DNA of 64,000 bases, taken from the NCBI RefSeq assembly GCF_012113595.1, contig NZ_CP050831.1, forward strand, positions 496,001 to 560,000. The letters run 5' to 3'. This stretch comes from Bacteroides faecium. Lineage in GTDB: Bacteria; Bacteroidota; Bacteroidia; Bacteroidales; Bacteroidaceae. Positions within the stretch are counted from its first letter, which is position 1. Each line of letters begins with the position of its first letter. The position numbers and the translations under genes were made by a program. This document shows positions 27,113 to 36,075 of the stretch, in pieces. The notes under the pieces are model-generated. The model ran no database searches and had not been told where the DNA came from. It worked only from the letters and a program-made list of their open reading frames with translations.

Positions 27113-28366
27113 TTAATTGGCGGGGTATAGCATGCCGCCTTTTATGGTCATTATTACGCTATTCATTCCGATATAGTAAGGTAGAATGTGATAGTTTGCG
27201 GAGTTCAGGACGACAAAATCGCCTTGCTTGCCGACTTCGATGCTGCCGATACGGTCGGCCCGATAAAGGGCGGCGGCTCCGTTCAAGGTCAGGGCGGTGA
27301 TGGTTTCTTCTACGCTTAGTTTCATGTAGATGCATGCCAGGGCGATGGTCAAAGGGATGGAGCCTGAAAAGCAGCTTCCCGGATTGAGGTCGGTGGCAAG
27401 GGCTACGGCACAGCCGGCGTCAATCATTTCCCGTCCGCGTGCATAGGGTTCTTTCAGGGCAAAGGCGGTCAGAGGTAGCAAGGTGGCTACTACGCCGGTA
27501 TCGGCCATTGCACGGATTCCGGCATCGGAAGCGTGCAGCAGATGGTCAGCGGATAAGGCACCCAGTTCGGCTGCCAGTTCAGCGCCGCCGAGGGAAACTA
27601 TTTCGTCAGCATGGAGTTTCAGTAGGAAGCCTTGGTCTTTGGCGGCTTGGAGCAGGCGACGGGATTGCTCGATGGAGAAAACGCCCTGTTCGCAAAAGAC
27701 ATCGCAACATTCAGCAAGTTCGTTTTCACGGACAACCGGAAGCATTTCACGAATCACGAAGTCGATGTAGTCATCACCTCTTTCTTTATATTCTTCGGGA
27801 AGGGCATGAGCGCCGAGGAAAGTGGAAACGATGTCGACGCGTTTATGCTCGTCATTGTTCAGGCTACGCATTATTTTTAGTTGCAGCAGTTCGGTTTCAC
27901 GATCGAGGCCGTAGCCGCTTTTTCCTTCTACCGTGGTCACTCCCATCGTGCTCATCTTCTTCAGGAAGGTTTCGGCTGCCGAACGGAGTTTCAGGAAGTT
28001 CATTTTCCGCGTTGCTTTCACGGTGCTGGCAATGCCGCCGCCACGTTCCATGATGGACATGTAGCTTTCGCCTTTCAGACGCCAGGAGAATTCTTCGGAA
28101 CGTTCGCCGCCGAATACGAAATGGGTATGGGAATCGACAAAACCGGGTAGCAGGCAGTGCCCGCGGGCATTGTAATGCCAGTAGTGTTGATAGTAGCCGT
28201 CGCGGTCTTCACCACGGTTCTCGCCGACATAGGTGATGATGCCTTTGGTTACTTCCACTGTCCCGTTTTCTATGATTTGCAGTTGCGACATTTCTTCCCC
28301 TTTACGGGCGGAAAAGCCGGTAGGGGTAACGATGCGGGCGTTGAATATAATCAGGTTTTCACTCAT
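27113..28366 (-). CDS. hutI: Imidazolonepropionase
   Basis: HutI, an amidohydrolase of 417 residues, opens imidazolone-5-propionate to N-formimino-L-glutamate. Metal-binding residues are visible in SHTHFVFGG (about residue 80), KLHADEI, SADHLLHA and ATDLNPGSCF. Length is typical (about 410). It lies 14 bp downstream of the formimidoyltransferase gene and 24 bp before fchA, within the hut operon. Confidence 0.95.
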   Translation of the reverse strand: MSENLIIFNARIVTPTGFSARKGEEMSQLQIIENGTVEVTKGIITYVGENRGEDRDGYYQHYWHYNARGHCLLPGFVDSHTHFVFGGERSEEFSWRLKGESYMSIMERGGGIASTVKATRKMNFLKLRSAAETFLKKMSTMGVTTVEGKSGYGLDRETELLQLKIMRSLNNDEHKRVDIVSTFLGAHALPEEYKERGDDYIDFVIREMLPVVRENELAECCDVFCEQGVFSIEQSRRLLQAAKDQGFLLKLHADEIVSLGGAELAAELGALSADHLLHASDAGIRAMADTGVVATLLPLTAFALKEPYARGREMIDAGCAVALATDLNPGSCFSGSIPLTIALACIYMKLSVEETITALTLNGAAALYRADRIGSIEVGKQGDFVVLNSANYHILPYYIGMNSVIMTIKGGMLYPAN

Positions 28367-28380
28367 ATAGTTGTTGTTAA

Positions 28381-29283
28381 TTATTCCATGATGCGCGCTT
28401 CCAGGACTTGCTGCATGGAGAAGTTTTCCAGTCCGAGGTAGTAGGATGCTGTGTCAATCAGGGCTTCCATTGGTACAAGACCGATTATCTCGCTGCCGAC
28501 AATCGTGACGCCATAACGCCGGGCTTCGATACGTGTTAATTCGAAGGCACGGTAGAGGGCGGTACGGGTGTAGTCGGTCATGTTGATGGATACTTGCGTG
28601 ATGTTCCGTTCTTTCAGCTCTACTCCCATCGCCTTGACATAGCGGAGTCCGCCGTTGATGTGGCGGATATTTTTGGCTATCTTGGTAGCTATTTCGAGAT
28701 TGTCCGTACTTAGGTTGATATTATATGCGACAAGCGGCATACGGGCTCCGATAGCTACGGTTCCGGCAGTGGGGTGACGTTCGGCGGGGCCAAAGTCCGG
28801 TTGCCATTCGGGAAGTTTTATCTTTTCGGCCATTCCTTCAAATTCGCCTTTGCGGACGGAAGCGAGATTTTCCCGGTGTGGCGCGGTGGCGGATTTTTCG
28901 TATAGAAAGACCGGAAGGTTATATAGCTCGGCTACGCGGGCGGCAACTTCTTTTGAGAGTTCGACAGCTTCTTCCATCGTAGTGTTTTTAATGGGGATAA
29001 AGGGGACAACATCCACCGCTCCCATGCGCGGGTGCTGCCCTCTATGGTGGTTCAGGTCTATCAGACGGACAGCTATTCCGATGGCTTCGACCACTGCGTC
29101 ACGCAGGGCTTCCGGTTCGCCGACGAGGGTGACAACCAGGCGGTTATGGTCTTCATCGTTGCTGTAATCGAGTAGCTTTACGCCTGCCTTGCCACGGAAA
29201 GGAGCTACTATCTTATCTATTTTCTCTAAATCGCGTCCTTCACTGAAATTGGGGACACACTCGATAATTTTATTCCAATTCAT
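28381..29283 (-). CDS. ftcD: Glutamate formimidoyltransferase
   Basis: This 300-residue protein is the transferase half of FTCD. It moves the formimino group of formiminoglutamate to tetrahydrofolate, releasing glutamate. The family N-terminus IIECVPNFSEGRD, the HRLVVTLVG strand and GQHPRMGAVDVVPFIP (catalytic His region, about 80-95) are intact. The organism keeps transferase and cyclodeaminase as separate genes, unlike the fused animal enzyme. A 162-bp gap containing 23-bp tandem repeats separates it from hutU upstream. Confidence 0.93.
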   Translation of the reverse strand: MNWNKIIECVPNFSEGRDLEKIDKIVAPFRGKAGVKLLDYSNDEDHNRLVVTLVGEPEALRDAVVEAIGIAVRLIDLNHHRGQHPRMGAVDVVPFIPIKNTTMEEAVELSKEVAARVAELYNLPVFLYEKSATAPHRENLASVRKGEFEGMAEKIKLPEWQPDFGPAERHPTAGTVAIGARMPLVAYNINLSTDNLEIATKIAKNIRHINGGLRYVKAMGVELKERNITQVSINMTDYTRTALYRAFELTRIEARRYGVTIVGSEIIGLVPMEALIDTASYYLGLENFSMQQVLEARIME

Positions 29284-29359
29284 AATAAGTATATATGTTA
29301 TAGGTTACATTTACAGGATAACTAGAGGTTTTACTTCAAACATCCACATCTTCGGGTAG

Positions 29360-29473
29360 TTCCATATATTGTGGGAACTTATTCCCCGATTTTATGGGAA
29401 ATTACTCCCGTAATATGAGGGAATGCTTTCCCATATTTTGTGGGACTACTTCACCGTAATATCTGGAACTATT
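29360..29473. repeat. 23-bp tandem repeat of interrupted palindromes at the hutU 3' end
   Basis: Five units recur with an exact 23-bp period. The CC dinucleotides fall at 29362, 29385, 29408, 29431 and 29454. The GGGA motifs fall at 29373, 29396, 29419 and 29442, with a degenerate fifth. Each unit is an imperfect dyad of the form TTCCCAtattttGTGGGAA, so the array can fold as hairpins. The last unit runs into the final codons of hutU (stop at 29446-29448). It lies in the hutU-ftcD gap inside the operon. Units have diverged, so it is not a recent copy event. Confidence 0.8.
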
Positions 29474-31443
29474 TTCTTTATTAATTCTTCATCAGCCAGA
29501 TATGGCATTGTTATCTGATAGTCTCCGGCGTGGGATTCGTTGAATGCTTCGCAAGTTTCTATTGCATGCGGATTACGTGCCCAAGAGCGCCGGGCTACCC
29601 CCCCCATTACATCCCAAAGCATGGCGGAGCGAAGTATTTCGTCCACCCGTTCGCTACCATCGCATACCATACCGAAGCCACCGTTTATCGCTTTTCCAAT
29701 GCCGACTCCGCCACCATTGTGCAAAGCTACAAGACTCATTCCACGGGCGCAGTTTCCGGCAAAGCACTGCACAGCCATATCTGCCATTACATTGCTTCCG
29801 TCTTTTATATTCGATGTTTCCCGGAAGGGGGAATCTGTGCCGCTCACGTCATGATGGTCGCGTCCCAACATGATAGGTCCTACTTCGCCACGGCGAACCA
29901 TTTCATTGAAGCGGAGCGCAATGTTCATTCTTCCCACAGCATCCTGATAAAGGATGCGCGCCTGTGTTCCTACTACCAATTGGTTCTTTTCCGCATCGCG
30001 TATCCAATTATAATTATCCAAATCCTGACCGCGTCGATTGACGTCGATACATTCCATAGCTGCATGGTCTGTCTTTATCAGGTCTTCATGTTTTCCACTC
30101 AGGCAAACCCATCGGAACGGGCCATAACCGTAGTCAAAGAGTTGAGGTCCCATAATGTCTTCTACATAGCTCGGCCAGATGAATCCGTCTTTCTCGTCTA
30201 CACCGTTGCGGGAGATTTCTTTTACTCCGGCGTCGTAGATCGCTTTCATAAAGGAGTTTCCATAGTCAAAGAAATAGGTGCCTCGGGCTACCAGTTTTTT
30301 GATTACTTCGAAATGGCGGTGCAAGGAGACATCTACCAAACGGCGGAATTGTTCGGGAGATTCGTGAAGAAATTGTGTGCGCTCTTCAAAAGTCAGTCCG
30401 GCAGGGCAATAGCCGCCTTCATAAACGGCATGACAAGAGGTCTGGTCGGATAATAGTTCAATGGGGATATTCCTTTGTTCCGCATATTCGAGCAGGTCGA
30501 CTACGTTTCCATGATAGGCTATCGAACAGGGTTCACGGCGCTGCATCGCTTCGTTTGCCATCCGATATGCTTCCGCCATATCTTGCGTGACATGTCCTAC
30601 CCAGCCTTGGCGATAACGTGTTTCAATACGGGAGCTGTCTACTTCGGCTATTATGGAAGCGGCTCCGGCTATCTCGGCAGCTTTAGGCTGCGCTCCGCTC
30701 ATTCCACCCAAACCGGAAGATATAAACAAGTGTCCTCGCAAATCTTGATCTTGCTGAATACCGAGTTTCAAGCGTCCGGCATTGAGCAGGGTATTAAATG
30801 TGCCATGGACGATTCCTTGAGGACCGATGTACATCCAACCGCCGGCTGTCATCTGACCATAATTCGCCACTCCCATTTGGGCGGCAATGTGCCAATCGTG
30901 CTGATTATCGAATTGGCCAATCATCATGGAGTTGGTTATAATGACGCGGGGAGCGTCGGGACGGGAACGGAAAAGCCCTAAGGGATGCCCGGATTCTATG
31001 ACCAGGGTTTGTTCTTGGGTTAGTTCTTCGAGATATTGTTTAATCAGACGATATTGCATCCAGTTTTGGCAGACTTGTCCGGTTTCACCGTACGTGACAA
31101 GTTCGTAGGGATACAAGGCTATATCAAAGCAGAGATTATTGTCAATCATCACCTGAAAGGCTTTGCCTTCCAGGCATCTACCGCGATACTCATCTATCGG
31201 TTTCGCTTTCAAATCGCCTTCAGGACGAAAGCGGTATCCGTAAATCCGTCCGCGAGTACGCAGTTCTTCCATAAATTCGGGAGCTAACCGCTCGTGCCAT
31301 TCAGAGGGGATATAACGCAAAGCGTTTTTTAGTGCTGTAACTGTTTGAGCCGGGGTAAGTGTGTAACCACGGTCGGGAGCTCTCCGGATACCTTTTACAA
31401 AATCCGGATAAGACGGTAGTGTGTTGCCAAGAGTCATCTTCAT
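29446..31443 (-). CDS. hutU: Urocanate hydratase
   Basis: HutU uses tightly bound NAD to hydrate urocanate to imidazolonepropionate. At 665 residues it is about 100 residues longer than the common bacterial enzyme (about 555) and close to the animal length (about 676), a form found in Bacteroidetes. Signature segments are QMTAGGWMYIGPQGIVHGT, SSGLGGMSGAQPKA (NAD-binding), HDVSGTDSPFRETSNI and HNGGGVGIGKAINGGFG. It is the first gene of the operon. No perfect -7 element was found directly upstream. The coding 3' end carries one unit of the 23-bp repeat. Confidence 0.95.
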   Translation of the reverse strand: MKMTLGNTLPSYPDFVKGIRRAPDRGYTLTPAQTVTALKNALRYIPSEWHERLAPEFMEELRTRGRIYGYRFRPEGDLKAKPIDEYRGRCLEGKAFQVMIDNNLCFDIALYPYELVTYGETGQVCQNWMQYRLIKQYLEELTQEQTLVIESGHPLGLFRSRPDAPRVIITNSMMIGQFDNQHDWHIAAQMGVANYGQMTAGGWMYIGPQGIVHGTFNTLLNAGRLKLGIQQDQDLRGHLFISSGLGGMSGAQPKAAEIAGAASIIAEVDSSRIETRYRQGWVGHVTQDMAEAYRMANEAMQRREPCSIAYHGNVVDLLEYAEQRNIPIELLSDQTSCHAVYEGGYCPAGLTFEERTQFLHESPEQFRRLVDVSLHRHFEVIKKLVARGTYFFDYGNSFMKAIYDAGVKEISRNGVDEKDGFIWPSYVEDIMGPQLFDYGYGPFRWVCLSGKHEDLIKTDHAAMECIDVNRRGQDLDNYNWIRDAEKNQLVVGTQARILYQDAVGRMNIALRFNEMVRRGEVGPIMLGRDHHDVSGTDSPFRETSNIKDGSNVMADMAVQCFAGNCARGMSLVALHNGGGVGIGKAINGGFGMVCDGSERVDEILRSAMLWDVMGGVARRSWARNPHAIETCEAFNESHAGDYQITMPYLADEELIKKIVPDITVK

Positions 31444-31524
31444 ACTAAAGCAGAATTAAGGATTACAAACTGTAAGTAATACAGCTGCATAACTCTTCGC
31501 AAGATAGAAAAAAAGAAGATAAAA

Positions 31525-31551
31525 GACAAGAAAAACTTCATTTTTCTTGTC
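31525..31551 (-). terminator. Intrinsic terminator of the small exported-protein gene
   Basis: A perfect 11-bp stem (31541-31551 with 31525-31535; arm GACAAGAAAAA) encloses a 5-nt loop, 9 bp past the stop at 31561. On the minus strand it is followed by a T-rich run (TTTTATCTTCTTTTTTT). It separates this gene from the hut operon downstream. Confidence 0.8.
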
Positions 31552-31560
31552 AGAAAGTTA

Positions 31561-32202
31561 TTATTTCTGTTTATCCCGCAATTCCTGCAAATATTTAAAA
31601 GTATGCTTCGCCTCCGGGCTGTCATCTTTCAAATAGGCTTGTTTTAATTCAGGGTATTTCTTTAATAATTCAAGCATCTTGTCTTTGTCCATGAATTCAA
31701 TCTTTCCTGTCTCGGCATTCAACTCATAGCAGACACGTTTGGTGACTAAACTCGAAGTTGCAAGGGCGTCACCGATATTTCCTCCCAGCTTCACATCATC
31801 GTCTTCTACAAAATTTCCACCGACAACGGAACCTAAAGGCACAGCGCAGAAATAGATTTTTTTATCTAACTGAACAGCTGGAGCATACCAAGCTCCGAAA
31901 CGCAGCTTTTTATATCGCAACTTACGGCAATTCACATATAAATCTCCTTTTTCATCGCGCACAGCAAAACAACGCTTTTTCAACCGCCGTCCCATAGACT
32001 CGTCATTACCTGCCGTTATCCGGTAATCGGCACCGCCAGTCAGCACAATCTGATTCCGGGAACGCTTTTCTACCCGTAGTACGGCAACGGTATCGCCATC
32101 TTGAGCAAGCAACTCTTTCAAGTTGGAATAAATTATATTTTGCGCAATTAACGGAAGGCCAATCACGCTCATCAGCAACAATAAGATACATCCTTTCTTC
32201 AT
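31561..32202 (-). CDS. Exported protein of unknown function (213 aa)
   Basis: I do not recognise this protein with certainty. Start choice: an AGGAGG Shine-Dalgarno site (32215-32210) lies 7 bp before the ATG at 32202, so this start is preferred to 32232. The product then begins MKKGCILLLLMSVIGLPLIAQ, a signal peptide. The mature part is beta-rich (VAVLRVEKRSRNQIVLTGG) and Lys/Arg-rich. The C-terminal 50 residues are charged and helical (DKDKMLELLKKYPELKQAYL). It is a single-gene unit, divergent from the MutS-like gene with a 297-bp gap and with its own terminator. A periplasmic location is inferred. Confidence 0.75.
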   Translation of the reverse strand: MKKGCILLLLMSVIGLPLIAQNIIYSNLKELLAQDGDTVAVLRVEKRSRNQIVLTGGADYRITAGNDESMGRRLKKRCFAVRDEKGDLYVNCRKLRYKKLRFGAWYAPAVQLDKKIYFCAVPLGSVVGGNFVEDDDVKLGGNIGDALATSSLVTKRVCYELNAETGKIEFMDKDKMLELLKKYPELKQAYLKDDSPEAKHTFKYLQELRDKQK

Positions 32203-32470
32203 AAGCCATCCTCCTTTCCTTTCAAAACGCATTTTAGAGTGGAAAGTTATAAATTTTAGCGGATAAATGCAAGGGGGAGTACAGAAATATCAAAAAAAAA
32301 GGAACTGGAAACCAATATTTGCTTCCTTGATGCACTTTCTCCACACGCATTATCAGGCGATATATTCGAATAATTATTGTCGAATCGATATTTCAATCGC
32401 CTACCGTTAATAAATAGTAAATCTCCTCCCGACTAAAACAAGCTGTTATCACGACCGTTGTGAATTATAT

Positions 32471-32478
32471 TACCTTTG
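32471..32478 (+). promoter_or_regulatory. -7 element of the MutS-like gene
   Basis: TACCTTTG matches TAnnTTTG exactly and lies 21 bp before the ATG at 32500. It overlaps the in-frame TTG at 32476, which therefore cannot be a translation start. No good -33 TTTG is seen. The rest of the 32203-32499 gap is AT-rich and holds no gene. Confidence 0.6.
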
Positions 32479-32499
32479 CGAAAAAGTATTGAATTTGTC

Positions 32500-34314
32500 A
32501 TGGAAAAACTGGAACATATTATCGCTACATATCAACAGATTATTCAAAATGCAGAGTTGGAGCTACAAAGTGCCCGGAAACGTATTTATTACATCAGCCT
32601 ATTACGATTGGTTTTATTCGTCGGTGCCATAGCCGGCGCAATCACTTTCTGGACTGACGGGTGGCTGTATATTTCTGTATTTGCCATCCTGCCTTTTATC
32701 TTATTTGTGTGGCTGGTAAAACGTCACAATTTTTGGTTTCACCGGAAAGATTTTCTGAAAAAGAAAATAGTAATCAACGAACAGGAGTTGAGGGCTATCC
32801 AATATGATTTCTCTGGTTTTGAAGATGGTGAAGAATATATTGATCCGGGACATCTCTATACTTTCGACCTGGATGTGTTCGGAGAACATTCTCTTTTCCA
32901 GTATATTAACCGGACATCAACACCTGTCGGCAAACAGCATCTTGCGGATTGGTTCAATAGGCATCTGGAAAATAAGGAAGCCATTGAACAACGCCAGGAA
33001 GCTATCCGTGAATTATCCACTGAATTGGAATACCGCCAACAAATTCGTTTACTTGGATTACTTTATAAAGGAAAACCTGCTGATACTACCGAAATTAAAG
33101 AATGGGCCGACAGCCCAAGCTATTACCGGAAGCATGCGTTATTACGTATTATCCCAGTAACGGTAAGTATCATCAATCTCGTATGCATAAGTCTTGCCTT
33201 TTTAGGCATTTTGCCTGCCAGCGCTGCTGGCGGGGTATTTATTAGTTTTGTTATATTCAGTTCTATCTTCTCCAAAGGAATCACAAAACTGCAAACTACT
33301 TATGGTGAAAAGCTGCAAATTCTCTCCACATATGCCGATCAAATTCTTTTTACGGAGAAAAAAGAGATGCACAGTCCTATATTACAGCAATTAAAAGCAG
33401 AACTTACCAGTCAGAATCAAACAGCTTCGCAGGCTGTCCGCCAGCTTTCTAAATTAATGAATGCACTGGACCAACGGAGTAATTTGCTAATGAGTACTAT
33501 TCTCAACGGACTTATATTTTGGGAACTACGTCAGGTTATGCGAATTGAGCAATGGAAGGATACACATGCCAATGACCTTCCCCGCTGGATAGAAACGATT
33601 GGGGAAATAGATGCTTACTGTTCGCTGGCAACATTCACATACAATCATCCTGAATATATTTATCCAAAGGTTTGCTCCCAGTCTTTTCATTTACAGGCAA
33701 AAGGGCTCGGCCATCCTTTAATGAATCGCAACAAATGCGTGCGCAATGGAATAGACATCGACAAGCGTCCTTTCTTTATTATTATCACCGGAGCGAATAT
33801 GGCAGGGAAAAGTACTTATTTACGTACTGTAGGCATAAATTATCTCTTAGCATGCATTGGTGCTCCTGTCTGGGCTGAGCAAATGGAGATATATCCAGCT
33901 CGTCTTATCACCAGCCTTCGTACCAGTGATTCGTTGACCGATAACGAATCATATTTCTTTGCCGAACTGAAACGGCTAAAGTTAATCATAGATAAGTTGG
34001 AAGCCGGAGAAGAACTCTTCATCATCCTGGACGAAATTCTGAAGGGTACAAACTCTATGGATAAGCAGAAAGGTTCTTTTGCTCTCATCAAGCAGTTTAT
34101 GAATATGAATGCCAATGGCATCATCGCAACTCATGATCTTCTATTGGGAACTTTAATAGATTCTTTCCCACAGAATATCCGAAACTATTGTTTTGAAGCA
34201 GATATCACGAATAATGAGCTTACCTTCTCTTATCAAATGAGAGATGGAGTTGCGCAAAATATGAATGCCTGCTTCTTAATGAAAAAAATGGGGATAGCCG
34301 TTATCGACGACTAA
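32500..34314 (+). CDS. Membrane-anchored MutS-like ATPase
   Basis: This 604-residue protein is related to MutS but lacks its mismatch-binding N-terminal domain. Two hydrophobic helices lie at about 30-73 (LRLVLFVGAIAGAITFW, ISVFAILPFILFVWLV) and two more at about 215-255, so it is probably in the inner membrane. A MutS core/lever-like region follows (FDLDVFGEHSLFQYIN, TPVGKQHLADWF). The C-terminal ATPase has Walker A GANMAGKST (431-439), Walker B FIILDEI (Asp511, Glu512) and the MutS-type GTNS signature. Such proteins occur in Bacteroidetes; their function is not established and mismatch repair is unlikely given the anchors. The start at ATG 32500 is fixed by the overlapping -7 box. Confidence 0.85.
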   Translation: MEKLEHIIATYQQIIQNAELELQSARKRIYYISLLRLVLFVGAIAGAITFWTDGWLYISVFAILPFILFVWLVKRHNFWFHRKDFLKKKIVINEQELRAIQYDFSGFEDGEEYIDPGHLYTFDLDVFGEHSLFQYINRTSTPVGKQHLADWFNRHLENKEAIEQRQEAIRELSTELEYRQQIRLLGLLYKGKPADTTEIKEWADSPSYYRKHALLRIIPVTVSIINLVCISLAFLGILPASAAGGVFISFVIFSSIFSKGITKLQTTYGEKLQILSTYADQILFTEKKEMHSPILQQLKAELTSQNQTASQAVRQLSKLMNALDQRSNLLMSTILNGLIFWELRQVMRIEQWKDTHANDLPRWIETIGEIDAYCSLATFTYNHPEYIYPKVCSQSFHLQAKGLGHPLMNRNKCVRNGIDIDKRPFFIIITGANMAGKSTYLRTVGINYLLACIGAPVWAEQMEIYPARLITSLRTSDSLTDNESYFFAELKRLKLIIDKLEAGEELFIILDEILKGTNSMDKQKGSFALIKQFMNMNANGIIATHDLLLGTLIDSFPQNIRNYCFEADITNNELTFSYQMRDGVAQNMNACFLMKKMGIAVIDD

Positions 34315-34359
34315 CCCCCATCCTTATGTATGAAAATCAAAGTTCTGTTTTAGTTCACA

Positions 34360-34902
34360 TTATCCCTGCTTGCTTTTTGAAAGAAAAGCTACTACAGCAG
34401 AAGCTCCGTCATTTGTAAAATACTGCACGGACGTTATCGGCTGATAATTGTAAGGTACAAACTGGAACAACTGTACGGCTGCAAACTTCTTGTCTTCAGA
34501 AAGTATCACATCCATACGTATATTGCCGCTTGACTCGCTCTTAATAGCCGAGTTGGTAGAGAATGAACCCGAATTAACTATATTCGTCAAAGAGTCCATG
34601 TGCTTCAAATCAAAAAAGATGCTCTGCTCTTTAGCCACGCTTCCGGTAGGTAAATAAACGACTTCCTTAGATTTCCAGAAAAAACGGAAAATTCCCATCA
34701 GGAATAGTCCGGTTCCAAGAACCATTAATGCCATGCTGACAGTAGATGATTTGTCTTCCAGTTGAAAAGTGGAAGCGAATGCTAAAATCCCCACCAATAA
34801 CATGACAGAAGAGATGATAACACCAGAAACACTGGTACGTTTAGCGATATCGGGATGTGAAGATGCAAATATAGTAGCATCAATAACTTGAGTAGTTGCC
34901 AT
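34360..34902 (-). CDS. Membrane protein of unknown function (180 aa)
   Basis: I do not recognise a family. Two transmembrane helices are visible, at about 27-45 (ISSVMLLVGILAFASTF) and 54-74 (VSMALMVLGTGLFLMGIFRF). A soluble C-terminal domain of about 100 residues follows, with LPTGSVAKEQSIFFDLKHMD and a beta-rich end (MDVILSEDKKFAAVQLFQFVPY). Codon use resembles its neighbours. It is convergent with the MutS-like gene and co-directional with the next small gene upstream, 106 bp away. Confidence 0.65.
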   Translation of the reverse strand: MATTQVIDATIFASSHPDIAKRTSVSGVIISSVMLLVGILAFASTFQLEDKSSTVSMALMVLGTGLFLMGIFRFFWKSKEVVYLPTGSVAKEQSIFFDLKHMDSLTNIVNSGSFSTNSAIKSESSGNIRMDVILSEDKKFAAVQLFQFVPYNYQPITSVQYFTNDGASAVVAFLSKSKQG

Positions 34903-35008
34903 AATATTTAAAATTTAATCTATTAGTAAAAATATAAAGATAGGAAGGATCACCAGTATACGGATTATACCAGTAATCATAAAAGAAATAATACCAATAA
35001 ATTAATTG

Positions 35009-35404
35009 CTAAATAATAATATGCCTTAGAGTAAACACATAGTATTCACTCGCTGGTTGGCAATAATAGGAAGTTGTTGTGTTATAAATCCGTCCCCGAT
35101 GTTGAGAAAGAGAATTTTCACGCTCAGCACCGCATTGCTGCAAATTCCTCAATGTAGTGAAGTACTCCCCAAGCTGTACACGTTGGATACGTGTCACAGA
35201 TATTTGATGACTTTGTAAATTTGTCAGTTCGGCCACAGGCGAACAAGGAAACTCGGGAGCACTGATCTGTCCATGTTGTTTCATTGAATAGGTAACAGCA
35301 TTCTCTGTCTGTTCCACTGTTTTTTCAGTGAAAACATTGCCTGCAATCCCGTGAAGGGCAACTGTCAGCAACAGAAACAATATTACCTTTACAAATTTTG
35401 CCAT
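35009..35404 (-). CDS. Small exported protein of unknown function (131 aa)
   Basis: I do not recognise a family. The ATG at 35404 gives MAKFVKVILFLLLTVALHGIAG, a signal peptide. The TTG at 35416 lies inside a -7 box and is rejected. The mature part has three Cys residues (FPCSPVAE, QQCGAERE, YYCQPASE), which may form disulfides or bind a metal in the periplasm. No paralogue is visible here. Its transcript would be nearly leaderless, since the -7 element ends 9 bp before the ATG. Confidence 0.6.
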   Translation of the reverse strand: MAKFVKVILFLLLTVALHGIAGNVFTEKTVEQTENAVTYSMKQHGQISAPEFPCSPVAELTNLQSHQISVTRIQRVQLGEYFTTLRNLQQCGAERENSLSQHRGRIYNTTTSYYCQPASEYYVFTLRHIII

Positions 35405-35413
35405 ATTCTCTTG

Positions 35414-35421
35414 CAAATATA
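35414..35421 (-). promoter_or_regulatory. -7 element of the small exported-protein gene
   Basis: TATATTTG on the minus strand (35421-35414) fits TAnnTTTG exactly and ends 9 bp before the ATG at 35404. This implies a very short 5' leader. The -33 position has only T-rich sequence. Confidence 0.5.
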
Positions 35422-35495
35422 ACAGATTTTACTTATGAAAAGTTCATTTAGGGTATCTTTTAATTTATCTTAGGATAAGTAAACAGGCTACTAAC

Positions 35496-35529
35496 AAAAA
35501 AGACTACCCCTTTAGGAGTAGCCTTTTTT
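35496..35529 (-). terminator. Intrinsic terminator of the ribosomal supercluster
   Basis: Arms 35515-35523 and 35502-35510 (minus-strand RNA GGCTACTCC / GGGGTAGTC) enclose a 4-nt loop and are followed on the minus strand by six T. It lies about 30 bp past the rplQ stop and ends the long ribosomal gene run. Confidence 0.85.
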
Positions 35530-35553
35530 ATATCTATAAGAATAATTGTTGAA

Positions 35554-36072
35554 TTATTCTGCTGATTCTGCCTTTGGTTCTTCAGCCTTCGGAGCTTCAG
35601 TTGCAGGAGCTTCAGTTGCAGGAGCTTCAACAGCAACAGAAGCAGCTTCGGCACTCTTCTTAGAACGACGAGTACGAGTAGCTTTCTTAGCAACTTTTTC
35701 TTTAGCCATGTTTTCATTGTAGTCAACTAACTCAATGAAACACATTTCAGCATTGTCACCCAAACGGTTACCAGTCTTGATGATACGAGTGTAACCTCCC
35801 GGACGATCAGCAATCTTAACAGAGATTTCTTTGAACAGTTCTGTTACTGCAATCTTATCTTGCAAGTTGCTAAATACAACACGACGAGAGTTCGTAGTGT
35901 CTTCTTTAGACTTAGTAATCAAAGGCTCAACAAACTTCTTCAAAGCTTTTGCCTTTGCAACAGTCGTAGTGATTCTTTTGTGCTTGATCAAAGAGCAAGC
36001 CATGTTAGATAACATAGCACTTCTATGAGAAGCAGTACGACCTAAATGATTGAATTTTTTATTATGTCTCAT
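35554..36072 (-). CDS. rplQ: 50S ribosomal protein L17
   Basis: L17 is a 23S-binding protein near the exit tunnel. The conserved core is complete ([56 protein letters not shown]). At 172 residues it is some 45 longer than the E. coli protein (127). The extra C-terminal tail (about 125-172) is low-complexity, with repeated [10 protein letters not shown] units, probably disordered. It is the last gene of the supercluster, 3 bp after rpoA and just ahead of a strong terminator. Confidence 0.96.
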   Translation of the reverse strand: MRHNKKFNHLGRTASHRSAMLSNMACSLIKHKRITTTVAKAKALKKFVEPLITKSKEDTTNSRRVVFSNLQDKIAVTELFKEISVKIADRPGGYTRIIKTGNRLGDNAEMCFIELVDYNENMAKEKVAKKATRTRRSKKSAEAASVAVEAPATEAPATEAPKAEEPKAESAE

Positions 36073-36075
36073 TTT

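Noticed and set aside
29360..29473. CRISPR array
   Set aside because: The 23-bp units follow one another directly without unique spacers, and no cas genes are present.
29530..30453. Long plus-strand open frame (307 codons)
   Set aside because: It is antisense to hutU, which has intact family motifs.
32476..32478. TTG start for the MutS-like gene
   Set aside because: It lies inside the -7 promoter element TACCTTTG, so it cannot be translated from that promoter.
35460..35726. Leu/Lys-rich open frame of 88 codons
   Set aside because: It is another frame of the repetitive tail of rplQ and crosses its terminator.
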